A stretch of DNA of 64,000 nucleotides from contig NZ_JANUFD010000014.1 of assembly GCF_024807945.1 (NCBI RefSeq), forward strand, positions 62,001 to 126,000, read 5' to 3'. Below the pieces are notes generated by a model that saw nothing but the letters and a program-made list of their open reading frames with translations, was not told the DNA's origin and did not search any database. A program made the translations under genes and the position numbers. Each line of letters opens with the position of its first letter. Positions within the stretch are counted from its first letter, which is position 1. The stretch is from Pseudomonas sp. JUb42. GTDB lineage: Bacteria > Pseudomonadota > Gammaproteobacteria > Pseudomonadales > Pseudomonadaceae. Below, one piece after another: positions 7,462-14,442 of the stretch.

Positions 7462-8337
7462 ATGAGCAACATTCGGTCATCGCTGTTCCAGGGCTTCTCT
7501 CTGGAAACCACCGCAAAAGACGTATCGCGTTTGCTTCAGGCCAAAGCCCTGCTGCCCACGGACATACCCGTCAATATCGCCTTTATCAGCAACGAGTCCT
7601 ACGCCGAGCGGCTTGCCGCTGTCGAAGCCTTGCGTGCCGCCGGCGCCCGGCCGCGGCCGATTATTTCCGCACGGCGCATCACTTCCCCTGAAGTACTGCG
7701 TTCCTACCTGACCCAGGCCGTGGAGGTAGGGCAGGTGCGCGGGGTGTTTCTGGTCGGCGGTGACCCGGCCGGGCCGCAGGGCCCGTTCACCGATTCGATG
7801 GATGTGATCAACGGCCGTTTCCTCGACGGCCTGGCTATCGAAACGGTGGGCATCCCCGGCTACCCGGAAGGCCATCCGCGCATCACCGATGAAGTGCTGT
7901 GGGACTACCTGCGGCGCAAGGTCGATGCCCTCACGGCCAAGGGCTTCAAGGTCGAGATCACCACGCAGCTATCGTTCGACACTGATGCGGTGATCCGCTG
8001 GATCGAGCAGGTGCGGCAGGCCGGTATCCATGTGCCGATCCGCGTCGGCATTCCCGGCCCGAGCAATATGACCGGGCTGCTCAATTTCGCCCGACAATGC
8101 CGCGTCGGCACCTCCGCGCAACTGTTGCACCGCTATGGCTGGCAAGTCACCTCCTTGCTCGGTACGGAAGGGCCGGAACGCTTTCTGACCACGCTGTTGC
8201 AGCGCATGGCCTTGCACGATCTGGGCGAATTGCACCTGCATATCTACACCCTGGGAGATATTTCCAGGGCTATTCAGTGGTTTCAGGATTACGAACAGCG
8301 TGCGCCAGGCTTAAGCGCTCAGACCTTGCCGTTGTAA
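7462..8337 (+). CDS. Methylenetetrahydrofolate reductase (MetF)-like protein
   Basis: The 291-residue TIM-barrel protein has MTHFR landmarks: NIAFISNES in an early strand, the folate/flavin loop GVFLVGGDPAGPQGP (the LRGDPP position), EITTQLSFDTDAVIRWIEQV (the ITQxFFD segment) and VPIRVGIPGPSNMTGLLNFA. It is not beside methionine genes. Isolated MetF homologues of this kind occur near one-carbon or O/N-demethylation genes; here a flavin monooxygenase gene converges on it with a 27-base overlap of the 3' ends. A one-carbon role is likely; the exact reaction is inference. Confidence 0.8.
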   Translation: MSNIRSSLFQGFSLETTAKDVSRLLQAKALLPTDIPVNIAFISNESYAERLAAVEALRAAGARPRPIISARRITSPEVLRSYLTQAVEVGQVRGVFLVGGDPAGPQGPFTDSMDVINGRFLDGLAIETVGIPGYPEGHPRITDEVLWDYLRRKVDALTAKGFKVEITTQLSFDTDAVIRWIEQVRQAGIHVPIRVGIPGPSNMTGLLNFARQCRVGTSAQLLHRYGWQVTSLLGTEGPERFLTTLLQRMALHDLGELHLHIYTLGDISRAIQWFQDYEQRAPGLSAQTLPL

Positions 8338-9804
8338 AAAGCTTTCCAGTGCGCCGAGCTCATTCCCGTTAACGATGGCAGCAACATAGCCATCGGGGCG
8401 TATCAGGATCCAGTCGCCCACTGCCGCAGCGCAGGCGTCGCGCAAAAGGTTTTGCTCATCGATAAGATCACCGCGCGCGCCAATCATATGAATGTGCAGC
8501 CCTGGCCGTGGCGACACGAGTTTGCGCTCGGTTTCGTAGCCCAACAGCGTCCAGTGCGTGCCGCGCAATAGCTCGAACAGACGTGTCGGCTGACCCGCCG
8601 CACCGCGCAAAGGCGCATCCGGCGCGCGATCACCGGCAAGCAATCCTTCGCTGCGTTGGGTGCCAAGGGCGAGGGACGATTCGCGATAACCGAGATCAAG
8701 CTGCCTGACCTCGCGACCCCGATGCATGTCCCCGCGCTTCGCCGCATCAAGCAGACGCGAAGCCAGTCCCAGCATAGTGGCGGCGATAGGCCGACGTTCC
8801 TCTTCGTAACTGTCGAGCAGGCTATCGGGCGCACCGTTGAGCACGGCTGCCAGTTTCCAGCCCAGGTTATAGGCGTCCTGCACGCTGGTATTGAGCCCCT
8901 GGCCGCCGGTTGGCGGATGGACATGGGCCGCGTCGCCGATCAGCAGGACGCGATCAACGCGATACCGATCCGCCAGGCGCGCGCTCATGCTATAGGCCGA
9001 TGCCCAACTCACCGACTGCACCGCAATGTCATCGCGCCCGCTGCGTGCGGCGACCAACGCGGTCAGGCCCTCAGGTGACAAATCGACATCGCCTTCCAGC
9101 GGCACCGGTGCCTGAATCTGAAACAGGTCGGTGCCTGCCAGCGGGCAGATCGCCAGTTGATGAGCCGGCGAGCCTTGGTTGAACTGATGCCAGGCGTCAG
9201 CTTTCAGTCCGGTTAAATGCACGTCGGCGACCAGTGCGCGCACGCCCAGGGTTTTGCCGGGGAAGCCTATCTCCAGGGTATGTCGGACATAGCTACGGCC
9301 GCCGTCAGCGCCAATCAGATAGCGGGCGCGAATGGTCTCTTCGCCTTGTGCGGTGGTTAGGGTGGCCGTGACACCTTGCGCGTCCTGAACAAAGCCGGTC
9401 AGCTCGCAGCCGAAGGCAGGGCGCTGGCCCAGCGCCAACAGGCGTGCGCGCAAGACCTGCTCGGTGAGGAACTGCGGCACCAGCAGGGCATGGTGATAGG
9501 GCTCGGCGGGGGTTGGCGGTTCGGCTTCGATGACGGCTGTCTGCGTGTAACTGCCGTCGCTGGCGTACTGGCGCAGTGGCGGATACAGGCCGCCGGTGGC
9601 CAGCAACTGGTCGAGAACGCCTTGGTCTTCGAAGATTTCCTGAGTCCTCGGCTGAATGCCTTTGCCCCGCGAGCCGGGGAAGGGCGTAGGCATTTTCTCG
9701 ATCAGACGCAGGGATATTCCCCGACGGGCCAGTTCGATTGCCAGGGTCAGGCCTGCCGCGCCTGCGCCACAGATCAGTACTTCCACCGCCGGGCTATCTG
9801 TCAT
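8311..9804 (-). CDS. FAD-dependent aromatic monooxygenase (PheA/TfdB family)
   Basis: This 497-residue flavoprotein hydroxylase has the Rossmann motif GAGAAGLTLAIELARRG at about 12-28, the DG motif region YLIGADGGRSYVRHTLEI and the FAD-ribityl motif GDAAHVHPPTGGQGLNTSVQ near residue 290. A thioredoxin-like C-terminal domain typical of phenol hydroxylases (GDRAPDAPL, then IRPDGYVAAIV) completes it. The enzyme would use NAD(P)H and oxygen to hydroxylate an aromatic ring. It is transcribed divergently from a MarR regulator 45 bases away, as expected for a phenolic-inducible unit. The substrate is unknown. Confidence 0.9.
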   Translation of the reverse strand: MTDSPAVEVLICGAGAAGLTLAIELARRGISLRLIEKMPTPFPGSRGKGIQPRTQEIFEDQGVLDQLLATGGLYPPLRQYASDGSYTQTAVIEAEPPTPAEPYHHALLVPQFLTEQVLRARLLALGQRPAFGCELTGFVQDAQGVTATLTTAQGEETIRARYLIGADGGRSYVRHTLEIGFPGKTLGVRALVADVHLTGLKADAWHQFNQGSPAHQLAICPLAGTDLFQIQAPVPLEGDVDLSPEGLTALVAARSGRDDIAVQSVSWASAYSMSARLADRYRVDRVLLIGDAAHVHPPTGGQGLNTSVQDAYNLGWKLAAVLNGAPDSLLDSYEEERRPIAATMLGLASRLLDAAKRGDMHRGREVRQLDLGYRESSLALGTQRSEGLLAGDRAPDAPLRGAAGQPTRLFELLRGTHWTLLGYETERKLVSPRPGLHIHMIGARGDLIDEQNLLRDACAAAVGDWILIRPDGYVAAIVNGNELGALESFLQRQGLSA

Positions 9805-9849
9805 GACTCACTCCAATATGTGTAATATGCACGCAACTGGCCGGATCCT

Positions 9850-10359
9850 ATGCCAATGGAGAAAAGAGTGCAAGATACACATAATTCCGCGCAGCTCAGG
9901 GCGCTGCATAACGCCCTGATCAGTATTGTCAGCGTGATGAACCGCCCGCAGAACGACGAGGCCATGGTTCGCGACGCCGGCATCGCCCTGGACCGGGCGC
10001 TGTTTCCACTATTGGTCGGCATCGAGCGCCTGGGGCCGATTGGCGTGGTGGACATGGCCGACCGCATCGGCCGCGACTACACCACGGTCAGCCGCCAGGT
10101 GGCCAAACTGGAAAGCCTGGGCCTGATCGCTCGCCAGGCCAGCGAGAAGGACCGGCGCGTACGCGAGGCGGTGATCCTGCCCAAGGGCAAGACCATGACC
10201 GACGCCGTGGACGAGGCGCGGGCGCGCCGGGCACGGGAGATTTTTGCCACCTGGGAGCCGGGTGAGTTCGAAGACCTGGTGCGCCTGATGGGCAAGTTTG
10301 CCGACGGCATGGAGCGCAGCGCGGCGGATGCGTTGGCAGCGCAGAATGTGCAGTTGTGA
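9850..10359 (+). CDS. MarR-family transcriptional regulator
   Basis: The 169-residue product has a MarR winged helix: IGVVDMADRIGRDYTTVSRQ, VAKLESLGLIARQASEKDRR, then VREAVILPKGKTM (the wing, with the D-x-R motif as KDRR). The helical dimerisation parts flank it. The gene shares a 45-base divergent promoter region with the aromatic monooxygenase, so it is probably that gene's phenolic-responsive repressor. A start at Met3 (9856) is also possible. Confidence 0.9.
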   Translation: MPMEKRVQDTHNSAQLRALHNALISIVSVMNRPQNDEAMVRDAGIALDRALFPLLVGIERLGPIGVVDMADRIGRDYTTVSRQVAKLESLGLIARQASEKDRRVREAVILPKGKTMTDAVDEARARRAREIFATWEPGEFEDLVRLMGKFADGMERSAADALAAQNVQL

Positions 10360-10425
10360 TCGCATAGCAACACCTTATTTGGCGAGCTCGCATGTGTGGT
10401 GGTGAACTCTGCGGGAGCGGCTTTG

Positions 10426-10515
10426 GTGGGAGCGAATTCATTCGCGAAAGCGGTATTTCAGACACTAAATAGGCGTCGGATGTACCGGCGTCTTCGCGAA
10501 TGAATTCGCTCCCAC
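10426..10515. repeat. REP/BIME palindrome, GTGGGAGCGAATTCATTCGCGAA type
   Basis: The 23-base arms 10426-10448 and 10493-10515 are perfect reverse complements, separated by 44 bases. The same unit occurs at 43972-44061, 40371-40460 and 50558-50623, with a variant at 55872-55965. It lies downstream of the MarR gene. Confidence 0.9.
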
Positions 10516-10687
10516 ATTTCATAACGTGCCGCCATAACGATCTGCTTCAGTATTTTCGGCGTGCTTGCAGGACATCGCCTACAAGAAAAGTGACGAATCT
10601 GACGGACCGCTCTCTATCTCTTGAGTGAATTTTCCTAAACAATTCCAACCGCTTGTGCCTGCCAAATTCGGTCACTAATCTGCGCTC

Positions 10688-10840
10688 CGTCACTGACGAA
10701 TCAGTGGCCGGGTGTGAGATCCCGGTTCAATTTAGTGGGCACGCAAGCTGTCTTCATGGCAGCTGTGTGCAGGCAGACGTATGTCTGGCCGGGTGCCTAC
10801 TAACCGGAATCTCACCCTGTACATAGCTGCCACCCTTTTT
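10688..10840 (+). promoter_or_regulatory. Structured leader upstream of the intact DUF6124 gene
   Basis: The element has an upstream hairpin CACTGA-CGAA-TCAGTG (10691-10706), a 14-base stem GTGAGATCCCGGTT (10714-10727) with AACCGGAATCTCAC (10802-10815, one mismatch), an overlapping inner pair TTAGTGGGCAC with GTGCCTACTAA, and two small hairpins (AGCTG..CAGCT at 10746-10764 and CAGAC..GTCTG at 10773-10786). It ends in GCCACCC followed by five T. This multi-branch architecture matches the leader of the decayed paralogue (563-650). The overlapping stems could be mutually exclusive. No Rfam family was identified by eye. Confidence 0.55.
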
Positions 10841-10894
10841 CGTCGAGTGAGATTGACAAAAAAGATGGCGTTAACGAGTAAGTAGGAGAATCCA

Positions 10895-11122
10895 ATGATT
10901 AAGCTCGTCCCCGATCCACCCCACACCCTCGAAGAAAACCTGATCCGCATTTCCGACATTCTGCGCTGCGCCTCTGCGGTTGCGTACGAAGCGGGCGATC
11001 ACCTCAACGGCTCGAAACGCAGCCTGGCCTTGGCCGTGGTCTACATGATCGATATGGCCAGGGCGCTGGTTGATCAGTCCATTGTCGAGTTGGAGGCGCG
11101 CTCGAAAACGGTTAAGGCTTAA
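10895..11122 (+). CDS. DUF6124 (DUF3077-like) small protein
   Basis: The 75-residue acidic-to-neutral helical protein starts at an ATG 9 bases after AGTAGGAGAA. The core ENLIRISDILRCASAVAYEA, GDHLNGSKRSLALAVVYMID matches the small-protein family common as multiple paralogues in Pseudomonas. No signal peptide or catalytic motif is visible. It is preceded by a hairpin-rich leader of about 150 bases and followed by a REP unit. Function is unknown. A broken paralogue lies at 298-509. Confidence 0.85.
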   Translation: MIKLVPDPPHTLEENLIRISDILRCASAVAYEAGDHLNGSKRSLALAVVYMIDMARALVDQSIVELEARSKTVKA

Positions 11123-11140
11123 CCGCCCGGAGGTTTTTCT

Positions 11141-11167
11141 GTCGGACCGGCTAAAGCCGGTCCCACA
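11141..11167. repeat. REP half-unit, GGACCGGCTAAAGCCGGTCC type
   Basis: A 27-base palindrome sits between the convergent stops of the DUF6124 gene and the ferredoxin-M24 fusion gene. It may serve as a shared 3'-end stem. Confidence 0.8.
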
Positions 11168-11171
11168 TAAG

Positions 11172-12836
11172 CTATGAGCCGTTCTCACCAATCAAAATAT
11201 CCTCAAAAAACCCGCCCACCGCCTCCGTGGGATGGCACAGCTGAATCTCCAATACCCAGACCATTTCGCTCGGCACAATCTCCAGCTCCGCCAGTTTGTC
11301 CTGGCCGAACAGCGCGTGGGGGAAGTCGGCGATGCGGTGGCCGGCCAGATTGCGCTCCAGACGCCAGCCTTTGGCGATTGCACTGTGTTCGGCGAAGTCA
11401 TACAGCTCACGCCCGGTGAGGCCGCGGTGCCAGGCGTTGCGGGTCTCGTCGAAGACTTCGTGCAGCGCTTTCACACAGGCCTGATGCAGCGGGTGCTCGC
11501 CGAAGACGAAGGTGTCGCCGTAGTCGCCTTCGTAGCCGTCCCACACCGGACCCAGGTCGACCACGGCGATATCGGTGGCGCGCAGTCTGCGTTCGGGGTC
11601 AATGCCCTGGCGCGGCGTGCGCACCGTATCATCGCCGAAGCGGATGTAGGTGGGGTGCCAGGTATGGGAGGCACCCATGGCCTGCAACTGTTCGTTGGCC
11701 ATTTCCAAAGCCTGGGCGGTGGTCATGCCGACTTTCAACTGGCTGGCGATGGCGGCCAGGGCGCGAACCGATTGCTCGCGAGCTGCAAGCATGCCGTCCA
11801 GCGAGTAGCGCGGGCCGACTTTTTCCAATATCGGGTCCAGCGCCGCGAGCAGTGCAACCGGCGCCAGCGCACCGCTGGCAACGAAGGCTTCGGCGACAAA
11901 ACGGTGGGCCTGCACGCCCGCTTTCAGGCAGTGTTCCCGGACCTGGCTGATCATCGTGCCATTGCCGCAGGCATAGACCTGCACATCGGCCCAGTCATGC
12001 GCCTGGGCCAGTGCGACGTGGTGTACCCGTGCCTCGGCCGACAGCACCGGGTGCCAGCGAAAGCGTGGATGTTCACGGCTGGCCTGCTCGAGAAATTCGC
12101 GGTCGTAGAAATCTTCGGGCGTCGATCCAGCCCAATACAGCGTCACTTCGGCATCACGCGCCAGGGCCGTCAGCAGCATCGGCTTGATCCCGGCATAGCC
12201 GGTGCCGGTGGCGAACAGTACGATAGGGCGCTGATCGTGCTGCCAGGTGCAGGCGCCCAACGGGCCCTCCAGTTGCAGCGCGTCGCCCGCTTGCAGGCCC
12301 GGCAGGATGCCTGCGGAAAACAGCCCGCCCTTGACCTGACGGATATGAAAGACCAGTTCTCCATGGTCCAGTGCCGGCAGGTTGCTGACGGAGAAACAGC
12401 GGCTGTCGCCATTGTCGAGACGAAATCTGACGTATTGCCCGGCGCGAACCTCGAGAGGCTGCGGCGTGCGCAGTACCAATTCAACGATGTCGCTGCTCAG
12501 CGCCCGCTGGCTGACGACCTGTGCGGTGACTTCCAGGGGCGGCGTATCCAGTGACCAGCCGGGGATTTCCAGGCGCATGTCGCTGCAGGCGTGGCTCTGG
12601 CACAGCAGCATTTCGTCCGGGGCCAATGGATAGCAGGGGGCCGGGGCGTCTTGTGCCAGCAGCTTGTCGCGATACTGGCCCGAAACCACCTTGACCTTGC
12701 ACGACCCGCAGGCGCCGCGGCGGCAGGAAAATGGCACGGCCAGGCCGTTGGCAAGCATGGCATCGAGCAGCAGCTCGTCCGTGGCCTGGAAGGTTTTGCC
12801 CGAGGGCGACAATTGGATGACATGACCTGCGTGCAT
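11172..12836 (-). CDS. Ferredoxin / flavin-reductase / M24 metallopeptidase fusion protein
   Basis: One uninterrupted 554-residue frame carries three modules. Residues 1-92 are a plant-type [2Fe-2S] ferredoxin with Cys38, Cys43, Cys46 and Cys79 (SCRRGACGSC, then LLCQSHAC). Residues 100-325 are a ferredoxin-NADP reductase-like unit with RCFSVSN for flavin and LFATGTGYAGIKPM for the nucleotide. Residues 345-554 form an M24 (pita-bread) domain. Its metal ligands all appear present: Asp427 and Asp438 in VVDLGPVWDGYEGDYGDTFV, His500 in NLAGHRIADF, Glu530 in VWVLEIQL and Glu545 in GGFFEDILI. The first two modules resemble electron donors of Rieske and other oxygenases; M24 enzymes cleave C-N bonds (creatinase, Pro-peptidases) or act as lyases (DddP). 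The gene diverges from a MocR regulator. The fusion is unusual; the substrate is unknown. Confidence 0.85.
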   Translation of the reverse strand: MHAGHVIQLSPSGKTFQATDELLLDAMLANGLAVPFSCRRGACGSCKVKVVSGQYRDKLLAQDAPAPCYPLAPDEMLLCQSHACSDMRLEIPGWSLDTPPLEVTAQVVSQRALSSDIVELVLRTPQPLEVRAGQYVRFRLDNGDSRCFSVSNLPALDHGELVFHIRQVKGGLFSAGILPGLQAGDALQLEGPLGACTWQHDQRPIVLFATGTGYAGIKPMLLTALARDAEVTLYWAGSTPEDFYDREFLEQASREHPRFRWHPVLSAEARVHHVALAQAHDWADVQVYACGNGTMISQVREHCLKAGVQAHRFVAEAFVASGALAPVALLAALDPILEKVGPRYSLDGMLAAREQSVRALAAIASQLKVGMTTAQALEMANEQLQAMGASHTWHPTYIRFGDDTVRTPRQGIDPERRLRATDIAVVDLGPVWDGYEGDYGDTFVFGEHPLHQACVKALHEVFDETRNAWHRGLTGRELYDFAEHSAIAKGWRLERNLAGHRIADFPHALFGQDKLAELEIVPSEMVWVLEIQLCHPTEAVGGFFEDILIGENGS

Positions 12837-12889
12837 AAAAACCTCGGGGGGCGAGTGAGGTTCAATTGTTGCGTTAGACTAGGACCAGG

Positions 12890-12904
12890 AAAACCTCCAG
12901 TTTT
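12890..12904. promoter_or_regulatory. Small inverted repeat in the fusion-gene/MocR divergent region
   Basis: AAAAC-CTCCA-GTTTT lies in the 79-base gap between the two divergent genes, 12 bases before the MocR start codon. It is a candidate operator on position alone; the arms are only five bases. Confidence 0.25.
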
Positions 12905-12915
12905 GGATAGTTCAT

Positions 12916-14406
12916 ATGGTCCAGTTGCGTAAATGGCGTCCGCTGCTCAATCTTGATGCCGGTCAATCCAAGGCGTCATTTCGGCGAATTGTCGAAGGAC
13001 TGGTCACGGCGATTGCCGAGGGCCGTCTTGCCCCTGGAACCTTGCTGCCGGGCACGCGGGAGATGGCGCAGTTGCTGGACGTCAACCGCAAGACGGTGAT
13101 CCTGGCCTACGAAGAGGCGGTGACCAAGGGCTGGCTGGTCAGCGAGCAACGCCGCGGCACCTTTGTCAGTGCGCAACTGGCGTCTGGCGCAAGCATGGCC
13201 CGCAGCGTGCCGCAGTCGTTTGCTCTGGAGTTGAGAGACGCGCCGCCGGTGGCCTATTTCACCCAGAGCGAAGAGGTGAGGGCGCTGCAACATCGGCCTG
13301 GCGCGCTGTTCTTCGACAACGGCGCCTGCGACCACCGCCTGCTGCCGCAAGCCGTGCTCCATCGCTACTACCGCAATGCGCTGCGCAATACCTTCACCTC
13401 CAATACCGTGCGCCACGGCAGCGAGGGCACCAGTCACGCCCTGCGCAGAGCCCTGGCGCAAATGCTGCGTAACAATCGCGGCCTGGCCGTGGACGTTGAG
13501 CATATCTGCCTGACCCAGGGCACGCAGATGTCGCTGTATCTCACGGCCAGTGCCCTGCTCAAACCCGGAGATGTGGTACTGGTGGAACGCCTGAGTTATC
13601 CACCGGCCTGGGAGATATTTCGCCGTCTGGGGGCGCGATTGGTCACGGTGGATATGGACGGCGAAGGCTGTCGCGTCGAGCAGATCGATGCGCTGTGTCG
13701 TGAGCATGACGTGCGCATGATGTACCTCACGCCCCACCATCAGTTTCCTACCACGGTGAGCCTGCACGCCGGGCGTCGCCAGCAGTTGCTGGCGCTGGCG
13801 CGGGAGCATGATTTCTGTGTGATCGAAGAAGACTACGACCACGAGTATCACTTTGCCGGGCGGCCCTACCTGCCATTGGCCAGCGACAGCGCGCAGCGCC
13901 ATGTGATTTATATCGGCTCGATTTCCAAGTCCTTGGGCAACACCTTCCGTTGCAGCTACGTGGTCGCCCCGGCCGACCTTATCGCTGTGCTTGAACGCAA
14001 TGCCGCGCTGACCCTGGGCCAGGGCGATGCGATCATGCAGCAGATGCTCGCTGACCTGATCAATGACGGCGAGTTGAAGAAGCACCTGCGCCGGGTTTCG
14101 AAGGAATACCGGCGACGTCGGCAAACCCTGCAAAGTTGCCTGCACGAAGCATTCGGCGAGCAGATCGCGGTGCAGGAACCGGAAGGCGGGCTGGCGCTGT
14201 GGGTGCGGTTTGCTGAATCGATCGATGTCGATCAATTGATCGAGAAGGCGCTGGAACGGGATCTTGTGGTGCGCGGCGGCCGGCAGTTTTCCCCCGACGA
14301 TCAGCCGGAAAACGCCTTGCGCCTGGGTTTTGCTTCGCTCAATGAAGAGGAGATTCGGCGGGCTGTACAGCGGTTGGCGCAGGCAGCGAAAGCCCTCGGC
14401 TGTTGA
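12916..14406 (+). CDS. MocR/PdxR-type regulator (GntR domain plus aminotransferase fold)
   Basis: The 496-residue protein has an N-terminal GntR winged helix (RIVEGLVTAIAEGRLAPGTL, LPGTREMAQLLDVNRKTVIL, AYEEAVTKGWLVSEQRRGTF) and a fold-type-I aminotransferase domain from about residue 110. PLP-site residues are visible: YLTPHHQFPTT, EEDYDHEYHF and the Schiff-base lysine segment IYIGSISKSLGNTFRCSYV. MocR proteins sense PLP or amino-compound adducts and usually control a divergent gene, here the ferredoxin-M24 fusion. That pairing suggests the fusion acts on an amino acid or amine-derived compound (inference). Confidence 0.93.
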   Translation: MVQLRKWRPLLNLDAGQSKASFRRIVEGLVTAIAEGRLAPGTLLPGTREMAQLLDVNRKTVILAYEEAVTKGWLVSEQRRGTFVSAQLASGASMARSVPQSFALELRDAPPVAYFTQSEEVRALQHRPGALFFDNGACDHRLLPQAVLHRYYRNALRNTFTSNTVRHGSEGTSHALRRALAQMLRNNRGLAVDVEHICLTQGTQMSLYLTASALLKPGDVVLVERLSYPPAWEIFRRLGARLVTVDMDGEGCRVEQIDALCREHDVRMMYLTPHHQFPTTVSLHAGRRQQLLALAREHDFCVIEEDYDHEYHFAGRPYLPLASDSAQRHVIYIGSISKSLGNTFRCSYVVAPADLIAVLERNAALTLGQGDAIMQQMLADLINDGELKKHLRRVSKEYRRRRQTLQSCLHEAFGEQIAVQEPEGGLALWVRFAESIDVDQLIEKALERDLVVRGGRQFSPDDQPENALRLGFASLNEEEIRRAVQRLAQAAKALGC

Positions 14407-14442
14407 ACCCGGTGGCCCGCTCAAAAAAGGGGCCGTGCATGC

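Noticed and set aside
9805..9849. Clear MarR operator palindrome in the divergent gap
   Set aside because: GTGTAATATGCAC is only a weak imperfect palindrome (8 of 13 positions), so no site was listed.
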